A stretch of 64,000 nucleotides of DNA from an uncultured Paludibaculum sp. Lineage in GTDB: Bacteria > Acidobacteriota > Terriglobia > Bryobacterales > Bryobacteraceae. The notes under the pieces are model-generated. The model had not been told where the DNA came from, searched no databases, and worked only from the letters and a program-made list of their open reading frames with translations. Numbering within the stretch: the first letter of the stretch is position 1; each line of letters begins with the position of its first letter. This document shows positions 8,466-16,780 of this stretch, piece by piece. The stretch covers positions 1,116,001 through 1,180,000 of the forward strand of contig NZ_OY762267.1 of the NCBI RefSeq assembly GCF_963665245.1, read 5' to 3'. The position numbers and the translations under genes are program-made.

Positions 8466-8952
8466 AGGCACCCCCACGAAGAACCCCACGGCGGTGGAGC
8501 GGAAGTCCGAGCTCGAACTCGTCGTCACACGCACGGTCAACGGGCCCGCGCGCCTCGTGTTCGAGGCGTGGACCAAGGCAGAACTATTTAAGAGGTGGTG
8601 GGTGCCTAAATCGTTTGGGCTGACCCTGCTTTCCTGCGAAATGGATGTTCGCGTTGGAGGGCAGTATCGCCTGGTGTTTCCCCACGAAGGTTCGACGATG
8701 GAGTTCTTCGGGACGTACCTCGAAGTGACACCGCACTCGCGCCTCGTCTGGACCAACGATGAAGGGGACAGCGGCCAGACCATCACCACGGTGACCTTCG
8801 AAGAAAACGACGGCAAGACGCTGGTGGTGGTGCACGATCTCTATCCCTCGAGCGAAGCGGTTGACACCGGATCGACGAACGCGCTGCCCGAGGCGCTCGA
8901 CCAACTCGACGAACTTCTCGCCAGCCTGGGATCCAGTGCGGAGGCAAAATGA
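8443..8952 (+). CDS. SRPBCC (AHSA1/START-like) domain protein
   Basis: A 169-residue protein of the activator-of-Hsp90 homologue-1 subgroup of the SRPBCC superfamily, a helix-grip fold that binds hydrophobic ligands. Recognisable blocks are the start of the domain ([19 protein letters not shown], residues 27-45), FKRWW, the central GGQYR and the final helix ([11 protein letters not shown]). A sound ribosome site (AAGGAG) lies within the end of the upstream arsR gene. ArsR-SRPBCC pairs are frequent in soil bacteria; the partner is presumed to bind a small molecule, but neither ligand nor reaction is known. Confidence 0.85.
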   Translation: MDGRSGSEGTPTKNPTAVERKSELELVVTRTVNGPARLVFEAWTKAELFKRWWVPKSFGLTLLSCEMDVRVGGQYRLVFPHEGSTMEFFGTYLEVTPHSRLVWTNDEGDSGQTITTVTFEENDGKTLVVVHDLYPSSEAVDTGSTNALPEALDQLDELLASLGSSAEAK

Positions 8953-9857
8953 CGCAGCCAATCCGTCCAACAAACGCTTCCGGCCGGCGGCAGAACGGGC
9001 GGCGTTCCGCGGTGCGGAAGACTGCTTTCCTGTTGATGACGCTCGCCGCGACGAATGTGCCGGCGCAGCGGAAGCCAACGACTGGCTACGCGCCAGTGAA
9101 TGGACTCAAAATGTACTACGAAGTCCACGGCAGCGGCGAACCGGTGGTGTTGCTTCACGGCGCGTTCATGACCATCACCAACAACTGGGACGGGTGGATC
9201 AGCGAGCTCTCCAAGACGCGGAAAGTCATTGCCGTGGAAATGCAGGGTCACGGCCGGACGGCGGACATCCAGCGAGATATCAACGACGAAAACCTCGCCG
9301 ACGATGTGGCCGCGCTGCTCACACATCTCAAGATCCCGCGAGCGGACCTCATGGGCTACAGCATGGGCGGAGGCGTGGCGATGCAGTGTGCGATCCGCCA
9401 TCCGGACAAAGTGCGAAAGGCAGTCATCCTTTCGTCCACATTCCGCAGTGACGGCATGGTCGCCGGAGCGTACGAGTCCATCCCGAAACTCACAGCGGAC
9501 GATTTCAAAGATTCGCCCATTGAAACCGAGTACAAGAAGCTAAGTCCGACACCTGACGACTTTCCGAAATTCGTCCAGCACGTCCTGGCCGCGGCCTCGA
9601 AAGGCTACGACTTCGGAGCCGACAAGCTGAAGGCCACTACGGCACCCATGTTTTTCGTCCACGGCGACGCTGATGGCGTTCGGCTCGCGCACGTCGCGGA
9701 GATGTTTCGCCTAAAGGGTGGCGAGACCCACGGCGACATGGGGCCGCGCTCCGCGTCGCGATTGGCCATCCTGCCCGACACCACCCACGTGACACTGATG
9801 CAGCGCATGCCCATCATCGTGCCCATGGTTAACGACTTTCTCGACGCCAAGCCGTAG
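8949..9857 (+). CDS. Alpha/beta-fold hydrolase, exported
   Basis: A 302-residue alpha/beta hydrolase. The oxyanion HG motif is at residues 70-71, the nucleophile elbow GYSMGG puts Ser138 in place, and Asp240 (HGDADG) and His280 (DTTHV) complete the triad. A signal peptide-like stretch (residues 24-40, ending VPAQ) suggests export; the first 20 residues are polar and the true start may be later. The start codon overlaps the stop of the SRPBCC gene (ATGA), so the three genes form one translationally coupled operon. The substrate is unknown; the context suggests the enzyme handles a compound sensed by the regulator or bound by the SRPBCC protein. Confidence 0.85.
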   Translation: MTQPIRPTNASGRRQNGRRSAVRKTAFLLMTLAATNVPAQRKPTTGYAPVNGLKMYYEVHGSGEPVVLLHGAFMTITNNWDGWISELSKTRKVIAVEMQGHGRTADIQRDINDENLADDVAALLTHLKIPRADLMGYSMGGGVAMQCAIRHPDKVRKAVILSSTFRSDGMVAGAYESIPKLTADDFKDSPIETEYKKLSPTPDDFPKFVQHVLAAASKGYDFGADKLKATTAPMFFVHGDADGVRLAHVAEMFRLKGGETHGDMGPRSASRLAILPDTTHVTLMQRMPIIVPMVNDFLDAKP

Positions 9858-10217
9858 CCGTGCCAGGGCTCCATTGAAGACGCTTGCGTAGCCCCTTACT
9901 TACGTTCGGGGACTGGGGCAAGGGGCGCGGCTTCATCCGCTTTAGCGGCCCGCAGGGCCATGGTTGACTCCTTGCCAGTCGGGGTTCGTAGCGGGTAGAG
10001 ACCACTCCCTCACGGTCGTGGTTCGTTGCGGGTTCATTCGCTTTGCCGCCCGCTGGGCCGTGCGGGACTCCTTTGTAACTCCTCCGTTTCCTCGTTGCTG
10101 GTCACGGTGATCCGGCGTGGCTGGGGTTGGCCGTCCCTTTGTGAGCCGAGGTCACCTTCCATCTCCCTGGGTCAGACTCCGACTCTCGCTCCCGCACGAT
10201 ATCCTGGAGTTCTCGCC
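9858..10217. repeat. Intergenic GC-rich region with imperfect tandem repeats
   Basis: No gene is supported. A segment beginning with a CTTCATCCGCTTTAGCGGCC stretch (from about 9931) recurs in altered form from about 10034 (TTCATTCGCTTTGCCGCCCG), each followed by a GACTCCTT; a shorter unit (GTCGGGGTTCGTAGCGGG at about 9979, GTCGTGGTTCGTTGCGGG at about 10015) also repeats. This looks like diverged interspersed or tandem intergenic repeats. Confidence 0.5.
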
Positions 10218-11006
10218 GTGACCACCTTCCGCATCGCTCTCGCCCAACTCCCCTATCCGGCAACGCCGGCCGGCTCCATGGACGACGCCTGCCAGACCAT
10301 CGCCCAGGCGGCCGCTTCCGGCGCCGGTCTGGTCTGCTTTCCCGAGTGCTACCTCCCCGGCTATCGCGGCCTCGGGCATGCCCCGCCGCGCCCAGACCAG
10401 GACTTTCTCGCCGCAGCCTGGGCCCGAACCGCCGCAACCGCCGCCGCGGCCCGCATCGCCGTGATTCTCGGGACGGAACGGGTCCACAACGGCGCACTTC
10501 TGGCCACCGCACTGGTCATCCAGCCCGACGGCAGTCTGGACGGCTTCCAGGACAAGGTCCAGATCGACCCTTCGGAGGAGGGCACCTACACACCCGGTGA
10601 CGGGCGCCGGGTCTTCCACACCGGACCGCTCACCTTCGGCGTCGCCATCTGCCACGAGGGCTGGCGCTACCCGGAAACCGTGCGCTTCGCGGCCCGCGCC
10701 GGCGCGCAGATCGTCTTCCACCCCCATCTGCACGAGGCCGAGCCAGGCAGCTTCGTACCCACGACCTTCGCCGACCCGCGCAATTCGTTCCATGAGAAGG
10801 CGCTGCTCTGCCGCGCGGCGGAAAACACCTGCTACATCGCCAGCGTGAACTACGCCAGCGACGGCGCGCCGACCACCTCGGCCGTTGTCCGGCCCGACGG
10901 CACGCTGCTCTGCCATCAGCCCTACGGACGGGCTGGGCTGCTGCTGGCCGACCTCGACCTGGAGCAGGCAACGGGACTGCTCGCCGCCCGCTACCGCCCG
11001 GTGTGA
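10218..11006 (+). CDS. Carbon-nitrogen hydrolase (nitrilase superfamily amidase)
   Basis: A 262-residue nitrilase-superfamily enzyme. The catalytic triad is visible: Glu43 in FPECYLPGY, Lys113 in DKVQIDP and Cys145 in GVAICHEGWR. Members hydrolyse amides or nitriles, or transfer acyl groups; the length and the absence of an export signal point to a cytoplasmic amidase, but the substrate cannot be read from the sequence. The start is a GTG at 10218 where the conserved first beta-strand (FRIALAQ) begins; the same frame stays open upstream to 10026 but that part runs through intergenic repeats and is not protein-like. It is convergent with the lactonase gene. Confidence 0.8.
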   Translation: MTTFRIALAQLPYPATPAGSMDDACQTIAQAAASGAGLVCFPECYLPGYRGLGHAPPRPDQDFLAAAWARTAATAAAARIAVILGTERVHNGALLATALVIQPDGSLDGFQDKVQIDPSEEGTYTPGDGRRVFHTGPLTFGVAICHEGWRYPETVRFAARAGAQIVFHPHLHEAEPGSFVPTTFADPRNSFHEKALLCRAAENTCYIASVNYASDGAPTTSAVVRPDGTLLCHQPYGRAGLLLADLDLEQATGLLAARYRPV

Positions 11007-11130
11007 GCCTCAGAACCCGGATGGCGCCAGGACGTACGCACCCTCGGTCAAAAGCATGCCGGAACCCCCGCACGAGAAGGGACAAGCTCCGGCGAAGCGC
11101 CGCATTCCTGAGCACCGGCCCCTGCGCGTT

Positions 11131-12282
11131 TTATGCTCCGCGGCCGAAGGTGATCGAGACTGGGCTCGGCGTCTGAACCACTGCTCCCGTCGAGGTCAAC
11201 TGCCCGCTGGCCGCATCCACCCGCCAACTGACGATCGTGTCCGACTGCTCGTTGGCCGCGTACAGAAGGCGGCCTCGCGGCGCCATCCCGATGAAGCGCG
11301 GAATCCGGCCGCGTGAGGGTTCCCAGCCCAGGGGGCTCAGCAGCCCCGTCGCCGGATCCGCGGCGTAGACCACAACGCTGTCGTGACCGCGGTTCGAGCA
11401 GTACACGTGCCGTCCGCCCGGAGCCACCTCGATCTCGGAAGGGGTGTTCTCGCCAACATACTCCGCCGGGAGGGTCGACAGGATCTGGGCGGCCTTGAGA
11501 TGGCCGCGCTCGGCCTCCCACATCCAGGTGGCGATCGTACTGTTGATCTCGTTTACCACCCAGAGCACCGGCAGCCGGGGATGAAATGCCGCATGCCGCG
11601 GGCCGGACATGGTCCGCGCCACTCCGGCGCCTTGTGCGGTTGGCGTCAGTTTGCCGGTCTTCTGGTCGAACCCGAACACGAAGATACGATCCAGTCCTTT
11701 GTCCGGAACCACCACGAAACGCCCGCCTGGCTCGAACAGGATCTGGTGCGGATGCGCGCTGGCCTGCTCCACGCGATGTGGCCCGGGCGTTCCCGGCAGC
11801 GCCACCACCTGGACGGCTTCACCCAGCCGTCCGTCGTCGCTCACCCGCAACACGCTCACACTGCCGCTGGTGTAGTTGGCGACCACCAGGAAGCGTCCCG
11901 AATTGTCCAGCGCGAGGTGCACACCGTTCACGCCGCCCGTCTCCACCTGGTTCAACAGTGTCAGCCGGCCGGTACCGGACTCCACAGCGATGGCCGAGGC
12001 ATACCCTTCGTCTCCGTGGGCCGCGTACAGAAACCGCTGGTCTTTCCGGAGGACGAGGAAGGATGGATTCACCAGCCCGCCCAGCACATGAGCAGGGCTC
12101 CATGCGCCGGTCTGCTCGTCTACGCGGAACACATGAATTCCGTCGCCGCGCGCATAGCGTTTCGCGGACGTGTAGCAACCTACATACGCGAACAGGGCCG
12201 AAGCCGGAGCGGCTGTCGCCATTGCACCAGAGACGGCCGTCGCCATGAACCCGCGCCGCGTCCAAGCAGAAGAGACAGGCAT
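11131..12282 (-). CDS. Lactonase family seven-bladed beta-propeller protein, Tat-exported
   Basis: A 383-residue member of the lactonase family that includes YbhE-type 6-phosphogluconolactonase. A Tat signal (TRRGFMATA, residues 7-15) precedes seven sheet repeats such as GPRHAAFHP and PSEIEVAPGGRHVY; conserved HPHQ and GPRH blocks near residues 177 and 232 fit the family's active cleft. Start placed at 12282 because GGAGGTG lies just upstream. Export argues against a role in the cytosolic pentose phosphate route; it may open a sugar or other lactone in the periplasm. Family sure, substrate not. Confidence 0.85.
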   Translation of the reverse strand: MPVSSAWTRRGFMATAVSGAMATAAPASALFAYVGCYTSAKRYARGDGIHVFRVDEQTGAWSPAHVLGGLVNPSFLVLRKDQRFLYAAHGDEGYASAIAVESGTGRLTLLNQVETGGVNGVHLALDNSGRFLVVANYTSGSVSVLRVSDDGRLGEAVQVVALPGTPGPHRVEQASAHPHQILFEPGGRFVVVPDKGLDRIFVFGFDQKTGKLTPTAQGAGVARTMSGPRHAAFHPRLPVLWVVNEINSTIATWMWEAERGHLKAAQILSTLPAEYVGENTPSEIEVAPGGRHVYCSNRGHDSVVVYAADPATGLLSPLGWEPSRGRIPRFIGMAPRGRLLYAANEQSDTIVSWRVDAASGQLTSTGAVVQTPSPVSITFGRGA

Positions 12283-12339
12283 TGCACCTCCGGGAAACAC
12301 CAATCATACTCACTCGGAGTCACGCCTGCCGCGAACGGA

Positions 12340-12663
12340 TTACACGCCCCGGATCGTGATCACCTTCCTGAATGGTGTGTAGCCGGTGATGTAGACGCAA
12401 TGGCCGGCAGCCCGCAGCGTGGCCCCGTGCGCCTGGTAGGTATGGCCGGAAAGGCTGATCACTTCGTGGTCTGCCTGCCCTGGGCCAAACTCAATGACAT
12501 CGTCGCCCACCTGGTAGGTCCCCAATCCTTCCTTCAGGAAGAACGCCTTCCCGGCCCCGCCGCCGAAGGCCACACGTAGGCCGCCGTCGGCTTTGGCTCG
12601 ACCGGGCGTGGCTTCGCCGGCCGCTGTCGCTTTAGGTCCGCTCAGGGATGGTCCGGACCGCAA
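12340..12663 (-). CDS. Hypothetical protein, possibly a gene relic
   Basis: A 107-residue open frame overlapping the end of the DUF454 gene by 32 bases. The C-terminal 80 residues read as a beta-rich protein (blocks VGDDVIEFGPG, HCVYITGY and FRKVITIRG), and look more protein-like than the first 25. I do not recognise the family. It may be the third gene of the mddA-DUF454 operon, starting later than shown, or the preserved end of a larger secreted enzyme. Confidence 0.35.
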   Translation of the reverse strand: MRSGPSLSGPKATAAGEATPGRAKADGGLRVAFGGGAGKAFFLKEGLGTYQVGDDVIEFGPGQADHEVISLSGHTYQAHGATLRAAGHCVYITGYTPFRKVITIRGV

Positions 12664-13024
12664 AGAGAATGGTCAGGGTCCCCACACACGCCAGCAGGAT
12701 GGCGGCCAGCGCCGCCTTGCCGCTGGCCGCGACAAGCAGCCCGGCCGAGATGAGAACGGCCGTCCACATCGACCCGAGAGCGGCAACCTTGCCGGCCCTG
12801 GTGATGCCGCCCGTCTCCCGGAATCGCCGAAGCGGCGGACCAAACCAGCGATGCCGGAGCAGCCAGCCCTCCAGGCGGGGCGAGCTGCGGCCGAAGAAGT
12901 AGGAAGCCACCAGCACGAACACGGTGGTGGGCATTCCAGGTACCAGCACACCCACGAAGCCGAGGGCTACGGCCACGCAGCCGAGCCCCCGGTATAGGAT
13001 CTTCCGTGCCCTCTCCGAACTCAC
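12632..13024 (-). CDS. DUF454 (YbaN) family inner-membrane protein
   Basis: A 130-residue membrane protein of the YbaN/DUF454 family. The signature is present: GLGCVAVALGFVGVLVPGMP (residues 13-32) followed by TTVFVLVASYFFGRSSPRLEGWLL and HRWFGPPL. Three or four transmembrane helices are predicted. The function of the family is not known. The start overlaps the stop of the methyltransferase gene upstream (ATGA), so the two are translationally coupled. Confidence 0.85.
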   Translation of the reverse strand: MSSERARKILYRGLGCVAVALGFVGVLVPGMPTTVFVLVASYFFGRSSPRLEGWLLRHRWFGPPLRRFRETGGITRAGKVAALGSMWTAVLISAGLLVAASGKAALAAILLACVGTLTILFAVRTIPERT

Positions 13025-13800
13025 AACGGCCTCCGCTGGACATCACCCAGTTCCAGGCTCGGAATGATTTCGATGTCCTTCGGCAAGCGGGGCATCAGCA
13101 TGGGCACCTGTTTGCGGTACTCGATGTACTCCGGATGCGCCCGCATCAGGTCCCGCTCCTCGAATTGAATCGCGACCAGGATGTAGGCCGTCGTGGCAAC
13201 GGCGAACAGAAGGTGCGTGACCGTCATCGTGGGCGTGAACCAGAACACCATGAACCAGCCCACGTAGAGCGGGTGGCGGACCATGCGATACAGAACCGGC
13301 GTCACAAACTTCAGTTGTCCTTGCGGCCGGCCCAGCAGATTCCGCCAGACCTGTAGCAGACCGAAGAGGTCGAAGTGATTGATCACAAACGTCGTGACCA
13401 GCACCAATAGCCAGCCGGCGGCAAAGCCAGCGTAGAGCATCGCCTGGCCCATCGTGCTTTCGACGGACCAGATCACCCCGCCCAGCGGGCGCCACTGCCA
13501 GAACAGCAACAGGAGCGCGAGGCTGCTGGCCAACACATAGTTGCTGCGCTCGGCCGCCTGCGGCACAATGCGCGTCAACATGCGCTTGAAAGCGGGGCGC
13601 GCCATCACACTGTGTTGGATGGCGAATAGCGATAGCAACCCCACGTCGATCAGCAACGCGGTGGTCCAGTCTCCGGCAGGGGTGGAATCCATCGACTTGG
13701 GCACTCCGAAGTTCCCGATGAACCCAATGGCATAGAGAAAGGTGGCGAGAAAGACCAGGTAGCTCCCTGCGCCAAAAACAAAGATCAACAAACGGCTCAT
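13021..13800 (-). CDS. mddA: Methanethiol S-methyltransferase (MddA-type)
   Basis: A 259-residue integral membrane methyltransferase of the NnrU/isoprenylcysteine methyltransferase-like group. It matches MddA in length and in characteristic blocks: IQHSVMARPAFKR (about residues 61-73), AAERSNYVL, LLLFWQWRP, and the C-terminal VRHPLYVGWF and FEERDL...HPEYIEYR motifs that bind S-adenosylmethionine. MddA methylates methanethiol to dimethyl sulfide in aerobic soil bacteria, independent of DMSP. AAAGGA 8-9 bases upstream supports the start. It leads an operon with a DUF454 gene. Related membrane methyltransferases share the fold, so the exact substrate is probable rather than proven. Confidence 0.75.
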   Translation of the reverse strand: MSRLLIFVFGAGSYLVFLATFLYAIGFIGNFGVPKSMDSTPAGDWTTALLIDVGLLSLFAIQHSVMARPAFKRMLTRIVPQAAERSNYVLASSLALLLLFWQWRPLGGVIWSVESTMGQAMLYAGFAAGWLLVLVTTFVINHFDLFGLLQVWRNLLGRPQGQLKFVTPVLYRMVRHPLYVGWFMVFWFTPTMTVTHLLFAVATTAYILVAIQFEERDLMRAHPEYIEYRKQVPMLMPRLPKDIEIIPSLELGDVQRRPL

Positions 13801-14207
13801 ACTTCTTTTCCTTTCAATTCCGCTGCGCCGGCCGATTCTCCGGCAACGTCTGTTAAGCGGAATCGGCGGCGATCTTTCGCACGAAATCTTTCGAGCTCGG
13901 TTGGGTCACTTTCCGTGCGAGTTCGTTAGCCCGATCTCGCTTAGTACTCACGTTCGGAATTGTCGTGACGTTTTTGCGACGCAGCCGTCAGCGATCAGCT
14001 CTTAGCCATCAGCTACACCGGCGCGGGCTGATTGCTGAGTGCTGAGTGCTGGGAGCTTACCTCCGATACGTGTGTGAACTTCGGAAACCCTGTACCTAGT
14101 CATTGGGCTCGGGTGGCATCGCGCCTTCGCCGTTCGGCAGGAGGGAGTTGCCTGCCGGGCGCAAGAGCGGAAGAATTGGTCTTCTACTTCGAGAGGAAGG
14201 CGTTTCC
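13801..14207. other. Intergenic region between divergent genes with a REP-like palindrome
   Basis: No gene. At 13997-14013 and 14027-14043 two 17-base segments are reverse complements at 14 positions (arms built on ATCAGC/GCTGAT), able to form a long stem with a 13-base loop; the right arm runs into short direct repeats of GCTGAGT. This resembles a repetitive extragenic palindrome. Confidence 0.45.
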
Positions 14208-15293
14208 ATGCAACTCTTCGCCCGATGCACGTCCATCCTGATTCTGCTGGCGCCCACGGTCGTCCTGGCCCAGCAACCGGCCGCCACCCCGCAGCCCACG
14301 ACTGCCGCGCAGGCCCCGACACGGGACACCAGCTACATCGACGCGCAAGGCACGGCGCGCATCACGCGGATTGTGCCCGTGCCCAAAACCATCAGCCCCG
14401 AGGCGCAGCGTTCGCTCAGCCGGCAGGTGCCCGACCAGGGTCCGCCACAGTCTCTGGCCGAGCGGCGCAAAGGCACCGACGCCTACACGGCCCGCGCGCG
14501 TGGGGAGTGGACCCGTCTCTGCCCCAATCAGCTGGTGGAAGAGAAGATCGCCGGTGTGCCGGTCCGCATCGTCACGCCGGATGGGCTGCCCGAGGGCAAC
14601 CGGGATAAGGTGCTGCTCAACCTGCACGGCGGCGGGTTCAACTCGGATTCGGGCTCGTATACGGAGTCGATTCCCATTGCCTACTACACAAAGACCAAGG
14701 TGGTGGCGGTCCTGTACCGGCTGGCGCCGGAGCATCCGTTTCCCGCGGCGGTGGAAGATTCAGTGGCGGTCTACAAGGAGTTGCTGAAGACCTACAAGCC
14801 CAATCGCATCGTGATCTACGGCACGTCGGCCGGCGCCATTCTGACCGCCGAGGTCGCCGCCCGCCTGAAGCAACTGGGCCTACCCCGCCCTGCCGCCCTC
14901 GGTATCTTCAGCGGTTTGGGCGACTTCGGCCGTGCCGGGGACTCGCTGGCAATGTACGGCCTGCGCGGCCTCTCGGGGCACCTGGATCCGCCCGAACCGG
15001 AGCCTCACGGATCAGAGTACGCGGCCTCCACAAGCCTCCGCGATCCCGTGCTGTCGCCCATCTATTCCGACTTACACGGGCTGCCGCCGACTCTCTTCAT
15101 CACCAGTGGCCGCGATCTCCTGCTCTCCGGCACCGTCAACCTGCACCGTGCCTATTACAACGCCGGCGTCGATGCGCGGCTGGTGGTCTTCGACGCGCTG
15201 CCCCACGCCTTCTGGTACGACTCCGCGCTGCCCGAGGCGATCGAAGCCAACCACATGATGGCGGATTTCTTTGTCCAGCAGTTGAACAAGTGA
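14208..15293 (+). CDS. Alpha/beta hydrolase, hormone-sensitive lipase family, exported
   Basis: A 361-residue carboxylesterase. After a signal peptide (residues 1-22, ending VLAQ) and a Pro/Thr-rich linker, the HSL-family oxyanion motif HGGGF (about residue 142) and the nucleophile motif GTSAGA (about residue 206) are present, with a late His in DALPHAFWY. Such enzymes hydrolyse short acyl esters. The start at 14208 is preferred because GAGAGGAAGG lies upstream and the signal peptide begins there; the frame is open further upstream. The following small lipoprotein gene is 20 bases away on the same strand. Confidence 0.85.
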   Translation: MQLFARCTSILILLAPTVVLAQQPAATPQPTTAAQAPTRDTSYIDAQGTARITRIVPVPKTISPEAQRSLSRQVPDQGPPQSLAERRKGTDAYTARARGEWTRLCPNQLVEEKIAGVPVRIVTPDGLPEGNRDKVLLNLHGGGFNSDSGSYTESIPIAYYTKTKVVAVLYRLAPEHPFPAAVEDSVAVYKELLKTYKPNRIVIYGTSAGAILTAEVAARLKQLGLPRPAALGIFSGLGDFGRAGDSLAMYGLRGLSGHLDPPEPEPHGSEYAASTSLRDPVLSPIYSDLHGLPPTLFITSGRDLLLSGTVNLHRAYYNAGVDARLVVFDALPHAFWYDSALPEAIEANHMMADFFVQQLNK

Positions 15294-15313
15294 GTGGGAC
15301 GTAGACTGAAGGG

Positions 15314-15730
15314 ATGCTCCGCCCTGCAACGATTCTTGCCCTGACCACGGTTCTTGTTGCCGGCTGCGCCCGGCAGCCCGCCAAACCGGTGGAGGATCTC
15401 GGCGGCGGACATGAGGTTTCGCGCCTCAAGCTGATGTCGTTGAAAGGCACACGCAGCGGCGATCGCCTCGACGTGCAGGCCGCCTTCGGCGACGGCTCCG
15501 ATCACCTCGCGGTGGAACTGCATTTCCGGGTGACTCCGCCCACCGCGCTCGAGTCGGGCAGTTGGAACGGACTCGCCAGCCAGGGCGTTGTGCACGAACG
15601 GACGTCGACATTCCTCGGCGGCCAATCCGGGCCTCCGAGCATCGGCGGACGGTTCGACCTTCTGGGTCCGTCCGGACAGCCGCAGTACCGGATCGCAATT
15701 CCGGTGCAGCCTCTGGACAAGCCTTACTAG
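15314..15730 (+). CDS. Small lipoprotein, hypothetical
   Basis: A 138-residue protein with a lipoprotein signal: a hydrophobic stretch followed by the lipobox LVAGC (Cys18), predicting lipid anchoring in the outer or inner membrane. The mature part is beta-rich with no recognised domain. It sits 20 bases after an exported esterase gene and 78 bases before an exported PIG-L deacetylase gene, so the three may be co-transcribed. I do not recognise the family. Confidence 0.7.
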   Translation: MLRPATILALTTVLVAGCARQPAKPVEDLGGGHEVSRLKLMSLKGTRSGDRLDVQAAFGDGSDHLAVELHFRVTPPTALESGSWNGLASQGVVHERTSTFLGGQSGPPSIGGRFDLLGPSGQPQYRIAIPVQPLDKPY

Positions 15731-15808
15731 GACAGCGATCAGTGTAGATTGATATTGCTTCCGGGTCACCCGGACGCGAAAGACAATACGACCAAGAGGG
15801 GAGATCGC

Positions 15809-16762
15809 ATGAAAACGCGGATCGGATCTTCGTTGCTGATGCTGCTGGCCGTTGGCGGCCTCGGTGTTCTTGTTGGAACTTTCCTGAACGACCGGCATCC
15901 CGGCGTTGCCTATGCCTCACCAGCCCAGGCGGCACCCGTGGCGGACGACGGCAAACTGCGCATCATCATCTTCGGCGCGCATCCCGACGACGCCGAGTAC
16001 TTCGGCGCGGGTGTGGCGATGAAGTGGGCGAAGGCGGGCCATCACGTGAAACTGGTCTCCGCCACGAACGGCGACGTCGGCCACTGGCAGATCGCCGGCG
16101 GACCTCTCGCCCAGCGGAGGAAGGCCGAGGTGCTGGAGGTCGCACGGAAGTTGGGCGTCACCACGGAGGTGCTCGACATCCATGACGGCGAGATCCTGCC
16201 GACCCTCGAAAACCGGCGCACGTTCACGCGGCTCATCCGGCAGTGGAACGCCGACGTCGTGATCACCAACCGGCCCAACGACTATCACCCTGATCACCGG
16301 TACACGTCGATCCTGGTGCAGGATTCGGCCTATATGGTCACCGTGCCCTTCTTCGGCCTGGACGCGCCGCCACTCAAGAAGAATCCGGTCTTCGCGTATG
16401 CGGCCGACCGGTTCAAGCGCCCCTACCCGTTCACGCCCGATCTGGCCGTCGCGATCGACGACGTGATGGAGCCGACGCTCGATGCGTTGCTCGTGATGGA
16501 GTCGCAGATCCAGGAGGGCGGGGCCAACGGAGACGCCACGCTGTTCCCCGCGGACGGGCCCGGCCGGCAGCAGCGCCGGGACACGGTTCGCAAGAACCTG
16601 GCGAATCGCTATGCCCGCGTCGCAACCAACTATAGAGACGCGCTGATCAAGTACTACGGAGAAGAGCAGGCCCGCAAGGTCCATTACGCGCAGGCGTTCG
16701 AGATCTGCGAGTACGGCAACCAGCCTACGCAGGAGCAGATCCGGAAGCTCTTTCCGTTCTGA
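15809..16762 (+). CDS. PIG-L/LmbE-family deacetylase, exported
   Basis: A 317-residue zinc-dependent N-deacetylase of the LmbE family. The metal-binding motif AHPDD is at about residues 56-60 and the HPDH motif near residue 162 supplies the third ligand. A signal peptide (residues 1-37) precedes it. Family members remove N-acetyl groups from amino sugars such as GlcNAc conjugates. The start has a strong ribosome site (GAGGGGAG). Single-domain exported LmbE proteins are common in Acidobacteria and Planctomycetes; the actual substrate is unknown. Confidence 0.85.
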   Translation: MKTRIGSSLLMLLAVGGLGVLVGTFLNDRHPGVAYASPAQAAPVADDGKLRIIIFGAHPDDAEYFGAGVAMKWAKAGHHVKLVSATNGDVGHWQIAGGPLAQRRKAEVLEVARKLGVTTEVLDIHDGEILPTLENRRTFTRLIRQWNADVVITNRPNDYHPDHRYTSILVQDSAYMVTVPFFGLDAPPLKKNPVFAYAADRFKRPYPFTPDLAVAIDDVMEPTLDALLVMESQIQEGGANGDATLFPADGPGRQQRRDTVRKNLANRYARVATNYRDALIKYYGEEQARKVHYAQAFEICEYGNQPTQEQIRKLFPF

Positions 16763-16780
16763 TCCGGGTTCGTTTCGCTG

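Noticed and set aside
11383..12579. 398-codon plus-strand open frame
   Set aside because: Antisense to the lactonase gene; long opposite-strand frames are expected in GC-rich coding DNA.
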